Shown: positions 56,001 through 64,000 of the stretch, piece by piece
Numbering within the stretch: position 1 is the stretch's first letter
Layout: the number at the start of each line of letters is the position of its first letter
Assembly: GCA_964436005.1 (NCBI GenBank)
Contig: CAYTBK010000003.1
Span: 25,469-89,468, forward strand
Direction: 5' to 3'
Length of the DNA: 64,000 nt
DNA from: JAGNHB01 sp964436005
GTDB taxonomy: Bacteria > Acidobacteriota > JAAYUB01
Notes under the pieces: generated by a model
The model's database searches: none
The model's input: the letters and a program-made list of their open reading frames with translations, nothing else
Told to the model about the DNA's origin: nothing
Made by a program: the position numbers and the translations under genes

Positions 56001-57834
56001 GCTCGGGGCCGGGCCCCTCCCGCAAGCGGAAACGGGCATTCAGCCCCCAGGCTCCGGAGGGCTCCGCCCGGGAGAGGATCTCCATTCGCCACGCCCCCGC
56101 CCCGGCTTCCGCGGTTTCGGCCGTCAGGAGCGAGCGGACTTCCACCTCCCGGTTCTCCGGCAATTCCAGGAAGGCGGCGAAATGCCCGTCCTCGATCCGG
56201 AACCCGGCCGGCAGCAGCGTTTCCCCCGCCGCCCGGGCCATTTCCAGAAAACCCGCGGCCGGGAAAACGCAACGGCCCCGCAGCCGGTGGCCGCGCAGCA
56301 GCGGCAACCGGTCCAGGCCGAGACGGGCGAGGAAACGGGCTTCGCCGTCCGGCGCCGCTTCCCGTTCGCCCAGCAGGGGGTGAGCCGGACTGCCGGCGGG
56401 CCCCAGGCCGGCCGGCCGGCGGTCGAACACGGGCGCCAGCCAGAAGGTGTGACGCCGGTATTCCGGCGGGGGCAGGGGGGAACGGACCGTTTCCGCCCCG
56501 GGCCGCTCGGGCGCCTCCTCCAGGACGACGTGGGCGTCGGTCCCGCCGAAGCCGAACGCGCTGACCCCGGCCCGCCGCGGCGCCCCGCCCCGCGGCCAGG
56601 CGAAGGCCCGCACGGGGACGTGAAACGGCAGGGCGGCCCAGTCGACCCGGGGGGTCGGGTTCCGGAAGTGGAGGTTGCCCGGCACCTCCCCGTGGCGCAG
56701 GCAGAGAATGGCCTTGATCAGCCCGGCCATCCCGGACGCCGCTTCCAGGTGGCCGATGTTGGTCTTCACGGCGCCGAGCAACAGGGGCCGGCCAACGGGC
56801 CGCCCCGGCGCGAAGACCTCGCCCAGGGCCTCCACTTCGGCGGGATCCCCCAGGCGGGTCCCCGTCCCGTGGGTCTCCACCCAGTCAATGTCCAGAGGCG
56901 ACAGCCCCGCGTCGGCCAGGGCCCGTCGGAGGACCCTCGCCTGGGCGGGGCCGCCCGGCGCTGTCAGGGCGCCGCTGCGGCCCTCCTGGCTCAGGGCCGA
57001 CCCACGGATGACCGCCGCGACGGGGTCGCCGTCGCGCAGGGCGTCCGGCAGCCGCTTCAGCAGCACGGCGCCGCCGCCCTCGCCCCGGGCGAACCCGTCC
57101 GCCGCCGCGTCGAAGGACTTGCAGCGGGCATCCGGGGAGATGACCCCCAGCTTGGTGAAGAAAATGAAGGGGAGCGGCGTGAGGATGCAGTTGACGCCCG
57201 CCGCCAGGGCGAGATCCGCCTCGCGCGAACGGAGGGCCCGGCAGGCCAGGTGCACGGCGGCCAGGGCGGACGAGCAGGCCGTATCCACGGCCAGGCAGGG
57301 GCCTTCGAACCCGAACAGGCCGGAAATGCGGCCGGCGGCGCTGGAGAGCATCACCCCCGGCAGGGAGTGCGCATCGATCCGGCCCGGGTCGCCGGACTGC
57401 ATGTGGGCCTGCTGGTAGTCGTCGCTGGAGATGCCCACGTACACCGCCGTCGGGCTGCCCTGGAAACGGGCGATGTCCAGCCCGGCATCGGCGAAGGCCT
57501 CCCAGGCCATCTCCAGCAGGAGGCGGTGCTGGGGGTCCATGGAGACGGCCTCCCGCGCGGTGAGACGGAAAAAGGCTGCGTCGAAGTCGGCCACGGGCTG
57601 CCGCAGGAACCCGCCTTCCCGGGCGCAGCTCTTCCCCGGGGCGGCCGGGTCGGGGTCGTAGTAGGCCGCCATGTCCCAGCGGTCGGCGGGGACGGGGCCG
57701 ATGGCGTCGCGCCCCTCCCGCAGCAGCTGCCAGAACAGTTCCGGCGAATCGGCCCCGCCGGGGAAACGGCACGACAGGCCGATCACCGCCACCAGGCCGT
57801 GGCCTGGAGTTTCCCTTGCCGTATCCGTGATCAT
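53077..57834 (-). CDS. Type I polyketide synthase, KS-DH-ER-KR, without AT or ACP
   Basis: About 1,585 residues from the ATG at 57834 (GAGGG upstream). KS (1-440) has intact C187 in DTACSSAL, H322 in ETHGTGT and H362 in KTNIGHLEAASG. Only about 45 residues separate KS from DH, and they include a post-AT-like linker (LPPPEYRRHTFWL), so AT is cleanly missing. DH has H516 in HRLRGRCVFP and the DACLQ segment near 690. ER has HTAAGGVGFAAL (about 1115). KR has the NADPH motif ITGGLGGVG (about 1315), but the catalytic Tyr is Phe and the nearby Asn is Gly (LAAFSAAGAFLD). No ACP signature (GXDS) appears before the stop. AT and ACP would need to act in trans. Product unknown. Confidence 0.9.
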   Translation of the reverse strand: MITDTARETPGHGLVAVIGLSCRFPGGADSPELFWQLLREGRDAIGPVPADRWDMAAYYDPDPAAPGKSCAREGGFLRQPVADFDAAFFRLTAREAVSMDPQHRLLLEMAWEAFADAGLDIARFQGSPTAVYVGISSDDYQQAHMQSGDPGRIDAHSLPGVMLSSAAGRISGLFGFEGPCLAVDTACSSALAAVHLACRALRSREADLALAAGVNCILTPLPFIFFTKLGVISPDARCKSFDAAADGFARGEGGGAVLLKRLPDALRDGDPVAAVIRGSALSQEGRSGALTAPGGPAQARVLRRALADAGLSPLDIDWVETHGTGTRLGDPAEVEALGEVFAPGRPVGRPLLLGAVKTNIGHLEAASGMAGLIKAILCLRHGEVPGNLHFRNPTPRVDWAALPFHVPVRAFAWPRGGAPRRAGVSAFGFGGTDAHVVLEEAPERPGAETVRSPLPPPEYRRHTFWLAPVFDRRPAGLGPAGSPAHPLLGEREAAPDGEARFLARLGLDRLPLLRGHRLRGRCVFPAAGFLEMARAAGETLLPAGFRIEDGHFAAFLELPENREVEVRSLLTAETAEAGAGAWRMEILSRAEPSGAWGLNARFRLREGPGPEPACLDPARLGEDFPETGVTESLRRRLQEAGFQCEEPFGGLREVRAGPGGVLGLTAPAEAGTGQLFPFHPALLDACLQLGAVLAGPVPAGFRSCGFWRPGPGPWRVVFRPEGGPASDRAAGELQAFAENGAPVLEIRGLRCRPLPSHCFQDPESLLYHVSWRECPRPAGENGRARRSWRIAGGEGEIACLLAGELDSRRPPAAPTPAASRTTDPPFPSAAAPACPMEAGLVFVVEHLDGFASVRVVLDLLIRFVARYRGLPAGAPVAIVTAGAMPVRESDFRIDAGAAALWGFARSLHSEEPDRRLACFDLSARPDWREIGRLADELEAEDGECRIALRGDRRFVPRLQRGFPVPGAPVPALPEGGSCFLAVFPGGGPAGVHFEAEPRRQPGPGEVEVRVQAAALNFRDIQASLGSRSGERERLGFECAGEVASTGPGVDGYTPGRPVIACGAPGALGRYVLARQELVRPRPKGWSRERAAAVSTAYLAAVCALQRLAGLQRGERVLLHTAAGGVGFAALQVAKRLGAEVWATAGTPEKRELLLQWGAHRIFSSRDTGFHREIALLPERERMDVVVNSLSGDAVSLSLQSLAPGGRFVELGDSEILGEDQVRSLHPTARYLVLDLAEETRTRPLETGAVLAEILRDLEAGRLPLPPVEVFDLEEAPAAFAWMAQARHTGKVVLSAARVERRERLRARGLVPDGGSCLITGGLGGVGLLLAEWLAGQGARRLLLMGRRLPSPEAENTVRRLLEKGVDVQVVRGDVTRAEDVQAAVRTADVPGGQLRGVFHLAGASNVFLADRLDPEPIRDVLAPKLTGAWLLDRATRGLELDHFVLFSSAAGLFGSPGLAAFSAAGAFLDSLAWQRRRRGLPALCVDWGLWSGVGLAADANRIRGLRGHGVEGLEAGSAFAALALAMRSATTQCCVMAMQWDDFLAGRPGVPDPFLADVTAGTEGAGPASPASGVLPQDAAEDIPP

Positions 57835-58879
57835 GCGCAACCCTCTTTTGCCAATGTACCACAAAGCCGCCAAGCCGAGGAGGGAGAAAACACGAAGGCA
57901 CGAAAAACACAAAGAATAATAAGAAGATAGATGGAAACGAAAGATCAGTCGAGCAGAAAAATGGTAAATTATTACAAAATTTTTTCAGACAGTAGAGAAG
58001 AAACGGAAGCGACAGGCCCGCGCCACGGGGGACCGCCGGCTTCCAGCCGGCTTCCCATTTCCGGTCTCCAACGCGGGCCGGCAGGATGCCGGCGGTCCGG
58101 GGCACGGTGGGAGACCCGATGCCCGGCGGTTCAACGGAGTCCTGTCCGTGGCGATTTCGTAAGGGAAAAAGGCGCCAAGCTCCACCTGAAGCCTGCATTC
58201 CTTGGCGGCCTGGCGCCTTTGCGTTGAAAATTCCCCCCGGGCGAATTCCAACGCCAGGGCGCAACGTCGCAATGCCGCTAACTCCAATCGCAACGGGCAG
58301 AAAAAGGTGCACTTCCCGAACCCGCCCAATTCTCTCACGGCGGCACGGAGGCACAGGTCGAGGCGGCCTTTCCCGCTGGGGAATGGCGGCGCGAGGGCGC
58401 CCCGGCGCAGCGGCCCGAGCCATCCGAAACAGCGGCAGAACGATTGCAACCATTTTTCCCACAAATAATTAGTGAGATTAGTGGTTAATTTCCTACCGGG
58501 TCTTCGACGAAGTGCCCACCCTCCCCCGCAAGCAGCCGGACGAAGTCGCCGGGTTCGTCTCCTCCTTCGTCCGGCAGTACCGGCAGCGCAACCCCGCCGG
58601 AAGCCACACGCCTTATGGCGAAAATGCCTCCCAGCTTCCCCTGAACAGCCCCCACGAAGATATCGGTGAATCCTCTTATTACTTATTGATATATTTAGCG
58701 TTGAACGGTGCCTAGGTCGTATTCTTCCTGTTTTCTTTTATAAATTGTTCTATCGGTACAGGTTCCTTTGCGCGGCAATGAATATTCGTCAAAACACATT
58801 GAAAACAGGATAACTTATCGCATAAAATAAAGCCAGATACAGGGCACATGACGAATCATGGCGAAAACACAGGTGACAG
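57835..58879. other. Non-coding interval with repeats and AT-rich stretch
   Basis: Holds ACGAAGG-type short repeats (about 57880-57915), a 321-bp repeat copy (58168-58488) and an AT-rich stretch (58700-58860) unlike the surrounding GC-rich DNA. A frame around 58488-58640 reads VPTLPRKQPDEVAGFVSSF, which has coding-like composition and may be a fragment of a lost gene. No complete gene is supported. Confidence 0.55.
58168..58488. repeat. 321-bp direct repeat, copy 1
   Basis: Aligns end to end with 59702-60022 with only scattered differences, at the same 321-bp length. Both copies end in AGTGAGATTAGTGGTTAA. No coding function is evident. The two copies bracket the small recombinase remnant and the toxin-antitoxin-like pair. 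Confidence 0.88.
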
Positions 58880-59077
58880 ATGGACAAACCGGCGCGACAG
58901 AACATTGCCTATTTGCGCGTATCCACCATCGCTCAAGACATCGAGAAGAACAAGGCGGAGATTCACCACCTGGCCAACGGGGCCACCCAGCGCTTCGTGG
59001 CCAGACGCTTCCACACGACGGAAGCCAACCTTCACGGATGGATGAAAAAGCGCGGACGAAAGCGGACAGCGCCGTAA
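58880..59077 (+). pseudogene. Deletion-derived serine recombinase remnant
   Basis: A 65-residue frame. The N-terminal 34 residues (IAYLRVSTIAQDIEKNK, with the resolvase catalytic Ser in RVST) match the start of serine resolvases/invertases, which are normally 180-200 residues. The remainder (FVARRFHTTEANLHGWM) resembles their C-terminal HTH DNA-binding end. The catalytic core between is missing, as if by an in-frame internal deletion. It could not recombine DNA but might still bind it. It lies upstream of the toxin-antitoxin-like pair, between the two 321-bp repeats. Confidence 0.6.
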
Positions 59078-59093
59078 AGTCGCGGGAGTGTCC

Positions 59094-59417
59094 ATGGAAC
59101 AATTTTACTGTCAGTATCTGAAAGCTGCCGTTGAGTTGACCGAGGAGCGGGAAATTCACATCGCCGAACATCACCCGGATCTCTTGCCGGCGCACCGGGA
59201 CCGCATCGCCACAACGCTGGCCGATCCGGACCATGTCCGCCGCAGCACCCGATTCAGCAGCGCCAGGCTCTTTTCGCGATGGTATACGGACCTGATCGGC
59301 GGGAAGCATGTCGTGGTGGTGGTTGTCAGCCAGGCGTCCAAACAACGCCATTGGATCGCGACTGCCTATATCGCCAGAAAGTTGGTGGAAGGAGAAATCG
59401 AATGGGAGAAAAACTGA
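59094..59417 (+). CDS. Possible small nuclease-like toxin (PBECR/DUF4258-like)
   Basis: A 107-residue protein. The sequence EREIHIAEHHPDLLPAHRDR, a basic strand SSARLFSRWYTDL, then VVVVVVSQ and WIATAYIARKLVEGE has the helix-strand layout of the small barnase/RelE-related families (PBECR, DUF4258). Family placement is by memory of this pattern, so it is tentative. The ATG at 59094 has GGGAG upstream. It overlaps the DUF2283-like gene by 16 nt. In known TA operons of this kind a toxin and an adjacent DUF2283-type protein are paired. It is absent of obvious signals. Confidence 0.55.
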   Translation: MEQFYCQYLKAAVELTEEREIHIAEHHPDLLPAHRDRIATTLADPDHVRRSTRFSSARLFSRWYTDLIGGKHVVVVVVSQASKQRHWIATAYIARKLVEGEIEWEKN

Positions 59418-59635
59418 GTTTCACTTATGATCGGGAAGCGGACATCCTGTACATCAACAAGGTCAAAGCCTACAAGGAGCAGGAGTCGGAAGAACTTGGC
59501 GATGAGGTCGTCGCCCGATTGAATCCGCAGACGGGAGAGATCGAGAACCTCGAGGTTTTGTTTTTCTCCACACGCCTGTTGCGGAGCGATTTCATGGAAT
59601 TGCCGATCCACGCCGATCTGCGGATTGCCATATAG
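59402..59635 (+). CDS. DUF2283-family protein, antitoxin-like partner
   Basis: A 77-residue protein matching DUF2283: FTYDREADILYINKVKAY near the start and VVARLNPQTGEIENLEVLFF in the middle. Such proteins are often encoded beside DUF4258 or other small toxins. The ATG at 59402 lies inside the upstream gene (16-nt overlap), which suggests translational coupling. A direct role as antitoxin is inferred from position. Confidence 0.75.
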   Translation: MGEKLSFTYDREADILYINKVKAYKEQESEELGDEVVARLNPQTGEIENLEVLFFSTRLLRSDFMELPIHADLRIAI

Positions 59636-59701
59636 CGTTGATTGTTCGATGGCAATTCTCGCTATTGTTTGACCTTTGCGGGATCTGTCCGAAAAAGGGC
59701 C

Positions 59702-60022
59702 AAAGGCGCCGGGCACTGCCGGAAGCCTGCATTTCCTGGCGTCCTGGCGTCTTTGCGTTGAGAATTCCCCCCGGGCAAATTCCAACGCCAGGGCGCAACG
59801 TCGCAATGCCGCTAACTCCAATCGCAACTGACAGAAAAAGGTGCACTTCCCGCCCCCCCCGATTCTCTCACGGTGGCACGGAGGCACAGGGTCGAGGCGG
59901 CCTTTCCCGCCGGGGAATGGCGGCGCGCGGGCACCCCGGCGCAGCAGCCCGCCCCATCCGAAACGGCGGCAGAACGATCGTAACCATTTATCCTACTAAT
60001 ATTTAGTGAGATTAGTGGTTAA
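59702..60022. repeat. 321-bp direct repeat, copy 2
   Basis: The partner of 58168-58488. The bases 59636-60175 contain this copy plus short spacers and the downstream terminator at 60121-60152, with no other supported gene. Confidence 0.88.
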
Positions 60023-60120
60023 ATTTTTGAAGATGATGCAAACGGCTGTTTGTCATCAGAACAGGATCCGGTCCACTCCATCTTCCGAGAGGCCGGATTC
60101 GCGATCGCGTGGTTGGCCGG

Positions 60121-60152
60121 AAAAACGGACGCCCGGCCGGGGCCGGGCGTCC
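60121..60152 (-). terminator. Intrinsic terminator of the secreted FG-GAP protein gene
   Basis: A perfect 12-bp GC stem (60127-60138 with 60141-60152), 2-nt loop, followed on the minus strand by GTTTTT (60126-60121). It lies 24 nt after the stop codon of the secreted protein gene. Confidence 0.93.
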
Positions 60153-60175
60153 GGGGAAGGAATGGCCACGGCGAC

Positions 60176-63100
60176 CTAGAATTCCGCGTCCGCCAGGGGC
60201 AGGCCCAGCAGCAGGCGCGTCTGGGCCGTTTCGCGGGCGGCCAGCAGCTTCTGGCGCATCTGCTGGAACAGCGGCTCGCCGACGGAGGCGACGATATCGG
60301 ACTTCCGCGCCTCGGCCTGGTCATAGGTCGCGTCCAGCCGGGCCAGGTTCTCCTGGGCCTCCGGGTACGGCACCCAGACGAAGAGGTTGGCGCCGGCGTC
60401 CACCGAGGGGAAGACGGTGGAAGGCTGCGGGAGCGAACGGTTGGCCAGCCTGGCGCGGAGGAAGTGCAGGCCGGGTTCGGTGGGCCGCCAGTCGATGTTG
60501 GCGTGGGCGGCGTGGACCCGGTCCCGGAAATCCCAGGACACGCCGTGCAGGAGGCGGTAGGCCAGTGTTTTCTGCGGTTCCCGCGAGAAGACCAACCAGT
60601 CGTAGAAGGCCACGTGCAGGTCGCGGCTGTCGGACGTGTCGGCCGTGACCAGCACGCCGAGCTTGTTCCACGTCCCCAGCGGGGCCGTGCCCCAGCCGCC
60701 GAGCAGGGTGCCGTCGGCCTTGCGGAGGCCCAGGCGGATCTTCGGCGCGAAACTGGCGGAACGCTCCTCCCGGGCGGCAGGGACGGCGCTCAGGATGGAG
60801 ACGCCACCGTTCCACGGCCAGTAGCCCTGCTTGTTGTCGCACTTGGAGCCGAGCGGGTGGATGGCCGCCACTTTCTGGTCCGGGTCCACGGTCACCCAGA
60901 TCCGGTAGGCGCTGGTCGTGCCGGCCACGCCCGGGCCGAAGCCGGTGGTGTCCCAGGTCACCGAAACCTCCTTCATTTCCCGGGGGTTCATGGCGGTGAC
61001 GGTGGCCGTGCCGATGAGGACGCGCGGGCCGGTCTCGTTGTCCCCGAAGTCCACGGGCACGCACTCGAAGCGCACGTCGAAGGGCGTGGCGCAGGCAAGC
61101 AGGCTGAAGTTGTAGACGCGGGCGGTCACCGTGAGCCGGGTCCCGTCCGTCACTTCCGAGTTCACGTCCATGGGCTGGCCGGTGGACGGGCAGACCTCGG
61201 CGGTCTGCAGGAAGAGGCCCCGCATGCGCTGGCCCAGCAGGCTCTCGTCGACGTCCCACTCCTCCCATTTGCCGGTGTGCTCGTTGTAGAGGGTCTTGAA
61301 GTGGTTGGGCAGGTTGAGGCCGGGGTCCGGCTTCTGGGCGTACTGGTGGGTCCACCAGGCGGAGGAGGTGGGGATGGTGGTGGCGTGCTGGACCTTGCTG
61401 TTCCCGGACTTGGAAAAGTACACATAGGGAGTGAACTCATAGATCTGGCTCGAGTTCATGCCGGGGAAGGAAGGCACCTCGATGGTCAGGCCCTTGGTCG
61501 CGGAGGCCTCCTTCTCGTCGGTGTCGAGCTGGGACCAGCTGCCGTCCGCCTGCAGGCTGATGTTGAAGTTGAAGGTCTGCTTGTTGAAGTACAGCTCCTT
61601 GATCATCAGGGAGAGCTTGAAGTCGATGTCGCCGCTCAGGTTCTCCGTCCACGACTTCGTCGTCTCCCCGCCGGCCGTGGTGGTGTACTTGACTTCCAGC
61701 TTCTTGGCCGAACCGTCCACCCCGAAGGAGGCGTTGGTGTCGTTGAGGAAGACGCTCAGGGGCTCGGTGGAGCCGGGCAGCGTGAAACTGCCCAGGTCGT
61801 TGGTGTAGGGGTGGTTGACGGGGTCCGGGTAGGACAGGACGTTGGCGTTCTGGTGGACGGGCTGGTAGAAATCGGAGCAGCCGAGGCCCGAGACGATGTG
61901 GGTCTGCGCGTCGCGCGGCGGGTAGTTCACGTCGTAGTAGCCCTGGGCCGTCTCGTTGGAGTTGGGGTTGAGGGCCGTGTAGCCGTAGAGGGGGTACCGC
62001 CAGATGTCGACGCAGCGGGTCCGGTACTGCAGGATGTCGTCGTTTTCGGCGCTGTGCTCCAGGCTGTAGTCGTAGGACTGCCCCTCGGAATTCATCCGGT
62101 CGATGGCCCGCTGGAAAGAGAAGTTGACGGTGGCCTGCAGGTCGCCTTCCAACTTGGCCTTGAACAGCAGGACGTTGAATTTTTCCTTGAAGCTGGCCCC
62201 CAGCGTGGCGCTCAGGCCCGCGCCGCCTTCCGCGGTGTCCTTCCCCGTGTGCGTCTGGCTGGCCTCCCCGCTCTTGGTGTAGGCGCAGGTGAACTCGGTG
62301 GCGCGGCTCAGGTTATACAGGGCCCAGGCGCCGTTCGGGTCGGAGGGGTCTTCCGGCAGCCAGTCCATGTGCTTGGGCGGTTCCTCGATGGTGTAGTCGG
62401 GCGTGAGCACGTCCTGCAGCACCAGGTGGACGGGGGGCCCGAGGATGAGCGACTCGCCGTTGGCGTCCATCTTGGCCACCCCCAGGGCGGAGAAGGCGTC
62501 CGCCAGCGTCCCGAGGCTGCCCGTGCGGAAATAGGGGTTCGCGATGGAGAAGTGGTTGGGGTCCACCTTGCAGGCGTCGAAATGCACGCCCCGGTCGCTC
62601 TGCACGTAGAAGAACCCGAGGTCCATGTCGGGGGTCGTGTTGCTGCGGCCCAGGAAGTTGCCGGGCAGCAGCTTCAGGTCGAGCAACGGGGCCTGGAAGC
62701 CGGCGGCGCTCGCGGTGAGGCTGCTCAGGCTGATCGCCGACTCGGTCCAGTCCTGATTGAAACCGTACACATAAAGGTACAGCTTCGTGCCGTCCAGGAA
62801 CATTCCGCTCATGTCGATGTCGGCCCCGAGCAGGGCCGCGGCCAGCTGCCTTCGGGAAGCCGGATCCGCCGTGCTGGGGGTCTTGAACCAGCCCGCGGCC
62901 ACGGACAACCGGACCTGGTCGCAGGGCAGATGGGGGTTGTAGGGCGGAGCACCGTAAGGCATATACAGGAACGTGGAATAACGGGACGTCGGCGTCAAGG
63001 CCAGGTCGAAGGAAAAGCCCAGGATGTAGCCCTCGGTTCGGCCGGTGCGGTCGTCGTACGGGTAGCACAGGCAACCGACGAACACGTCCTCCATCACGTC

Positions 63101-63967
63101 GCCGTTGAAATCCCCGGCGGCGAGGCTCAGCTCGCTGGGACCATAGCTGTAGATTGGATGCAGCAGGCGGGAACCGGCGGTCAACGCCCCGTCGGCGTAC
63201 CGGCAGGCGACCACGGCGGGATAGCTGTACCCGTTGTTCAGCACATTGTAAGCGACGACGAGCTCCCGCTTGCCGTCGGCGTCCACGTCCGCCGCCGCCA
63301 GGGCCGCGCCGGGCCCGTCCCGGAACTGCAGGGCCGGGTCGGCGATCTCCATCGTGGCCAGGACGTTGAGATTGCGGTCGACCACCGACACCCGGAGCGT
63401 TTCCACGCCGTCCTGGATGTAATCGTACAGGATGGCGACCTCCTGGTGATAGGAGTCGTCGTCGTCCACGACGGCGTCCACGTCGGCCGCGACGATGGCC
63501 AGGTCCCCGTAGCGCCGGGGGGCCTGGAGACCGTTGCCGGCGTCCAGCAGGACGCTGGCCCCGTTCTGCAGCTGCACGGACACCTTGTTGCCCGCGGCGT
63601 CGGCGGTGTAGTGGGCCGTCACCCACCAGTCCCTGGCCATCTCCCCGATCCGCCCGGCGGCCATGGCCGCGGGCGCGTGGAAGGCGCCGCCCCCCACCGG
63701 GGCGACGGCGTAGGCGGAATAATCATGGATGGACCAGCTGCCGGCCTCGTCGTGCATCCAGCACGCGTTGAGCTTGTTGCTGGAAGGGTCGGGCAGGCAG
63801 TACAGGGCCCCGACGTCCTCCCAGGTGTAGATGCTGGTGGTGTACGGCAGGGGCGGCGTGTCGCCCGGGTTGGCCTCCTCGGCGAAGAGGGCGGCCGAGG
63901 CCAGCAGCAGGGCGATCAGGCAGAGGCCGGATCTCCACCGGCGGCCGAAGGAATGAACGGTTCGCAT
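60176..63967 (-). CDS. Large secreted protein with FG-GAP-like repeats
   Basis: A 1,263-residue protein starting MRTVHSFGRRWRSGLCLIALLLASAALFAEE, whose first 30 residues are a Sec signal peptide (partly quoted: GLCLIALLLASAALFAEE). The N-terminal third has FG-GAP/integrin-alpha-like repeats (ADVDADGKRELVVAYN, GDFNGDVMEDVFVG). The middle third (about 560-900) is beta- and Ser/Thr-rich with an amphipathic stretch (SATLGASFKEKFNVLLF). The C-terminal part has a beta domain and ends in a coiled helix. No catalytic motif is recognised. Role unknown, likely extracellular. A strong terminator follows. Promoter not visible in the 33 bp remaining at the window end. Confidence 0.8.
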   Translation of the reverse strand: MRTVHSFGRRWRSGLCLIALLLASAALFAEEANPGDTPPLPYTTSIYTWEDVGALYCLPDPSSNKLNACWMHDEAGSWSIHDYSAYAVAPVGGGAFHAPAAMAAGRIGEMARDWWVTAHYTADAAGNKVSVQLQNGASVLLDAGNGLQAPRRYGDLAIVAADVDAVVDDDDSYHQEVAILYDYIQDGVETLRVSVVDRNLNVLATMEIADPALQFRDGPGAALAAADVDADGKRELVVAYNVLNNGYSYPAVVACRYADGALTAGSRLLHPIYSYGPSELSLAAGDFNGDVMEDVFVGCLCYPYDDRTGRTEGYILGFSFDLALTPTSRYSTFLYMPYGAPPYNPHLPCDQVRLSVAAGWFKTPSTADPASRRQLAAALLGADIDMSGMFLDGTKLYLYVYGFNQDWTESAISLSSLTASAAGFQAPLLDLKLLPGNFLGRSNTTPDMDLGFFYVQSDRGVHFDACKVDPNHFSIANPYFRTGSLGTLADAFSALGVAKMDANGESLILGPPVHLVLQDVLTPDYTIEEPPKHMDWLPEDPSDPNGAWALYNLSRATEFTCAYTKSGEASQTHTGKDTAEGGAGLSATLGASFKEKFNVLLFKAKLEGDLQATVNFSFQRAIDRMNSEGQSYDYSLEHSAENDDILQYRTRCVDIWRYPLYGYTALNPNSNETAQGYYDVNYPPRDAQTHIVSGLGCSDFYQPVHQNANVLSYPDPVNHPYTNDLGSFTLPGSTEPLSVFLNDTNASFGVDGSAKKLEVKYTTTAGGETTKSWTENLSGDIDFKLSLMIKELYFNKQTFNFNISLQADGSWSQLDTDEKEASATKGLTIEVPSFPGMNSSQIYEFTPYVYFSKSGNSKVQHATTIPTSSAWWTHQYAQKPDPGLNLPNHFKTLYNEHTGKWEEWDVDESLLGQRMRGLFLQTAEVCPSTGQPMDVNSEVTDGTRLTVTARVYNFSLLACATPFDVRFECVPVDFGDNETGPRVLIGTATVTAMNPREMKEVSVTWDTTGFGPGVAGTTSAYRIWVTVDPDQKVAAIHPLGSKCDNKQGYWPWNGGVSILSAVPAAREERSASFAPKIRLGLRKADGTLLGGWGTAPLGTWNKLGVLVTADTSDSRDLHVAFYDWLVFSREPQKTLAYRLLHGVSWDFRDRVHAAHANIDWRPTEPGLHFLRARLANRSLPQPSTVFPSVDAGANLFVWVPYPEAQENLARLDATYDQAEARKSDIVASVGEPLFQQMRQKLLAARETAQTRLLLGLPLADAEF

Positions 63968-64000
63968 AAAACCTCCTGGGGCAATGAATCCGAAACAGGA

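Noticed and set aside
54701..57930. Plus-strand frames opposite the PKS (560 and 582 residues).
   Set aside because: They lie against intact KS, DH and ER motifs and are Arg/Pro/Gly-rich.
58168..60022. Composite transposon or integron with intact recombinase.
   Set aside because: The only recombinase frame is a 65-residue remnant, and no terminal inverted repeats or target duplication were seen.

Overview
The window is a high-GC bacterial chromosome segment, probably from a metagenome assembly, because one 100-N scaffold gap interrupts a gene. Type IV pilus genes with an outer-membrane secretin, lipid-linked glycan genes and secreted proteins indicate a diderm. The Ser/Thr kinase with a TPR tail, the FHA protein, the FG-GAP/LRR secreted giants and the CHAD and archease proteins would suit Acidobacteriota or a similar deep-branching phylum. 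No rRNA or other decisive marker is present, so this placement is an inference. I saw no tRNA, rRNA, CRISPR array or intact insertion sequence.

Region by region. 1-9241: glycan/surface-polymer genes, mostly on the minus strand: three GT4 glycosyltransferases, a Wzx-like flippase and two B12-type radical SAM enzymes, with a truncated radical SAM gene at the left edge. Genes at about 0.9-6.5 kb look more AT-rich than the rest. 9263-11778: a U32-family protein overlapping a CDP-alcohol phosphatidyltransferase. 12068-17648: a tight plus-strand run of two divergent thymidylate-kinase-like P-loop proteins, a Lys-rich small protein, a metallophosphoesterase, a degenerate-CYTH/CHAD protein, archease and a nitrilase-family amidase. 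17767-20167: tdh-kbl threonine catabolism, closed by a strong terminator. 20251-25885: a minus-strand pilus assembly operon pilM-pilN-pilO/P fusion-pilQ with a Roadblock gene at its end. 26153-28716: pyrE, truA and convergent moeA.

28921-34926: a GT2, a methyltransferase, a FecR-domain membrane protein, a diguanylate cyclase, mreB and a CDF transporter. 35022-39460: a trypsin-like protease, an ATC-hydrolase-like protein, an M16 peptidase and a small orphan. 39597-50198: a giant Kelch/LRR/FG-GAP surface protein, then divergently an HTH-FHA protein and a TPR Ser/Thr kinase. 51082-57834: a Ca2+/H+ exchanger, DoxX, and a type I PKS lacking AT and ACP with a mutated KR. 58168-60022: two 321-bp direct repeats flank an AT-richer island with a deletion-derived recombinase remnant and a toxin-antitoxin-like pair. 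60176-63967: a large secreted FG-GAP protein with its own terminator.

The strongest candidates for something undescribed are the kinase/CHAD/phosphoesterase cluster (12-16.4 kb), which may concern polyphosphate or another polyanion, and the stripped-down PKS. The pilO-pilP fusion and the repeat-bounded island also deserve a second look. All functions are read from motifs and context only.
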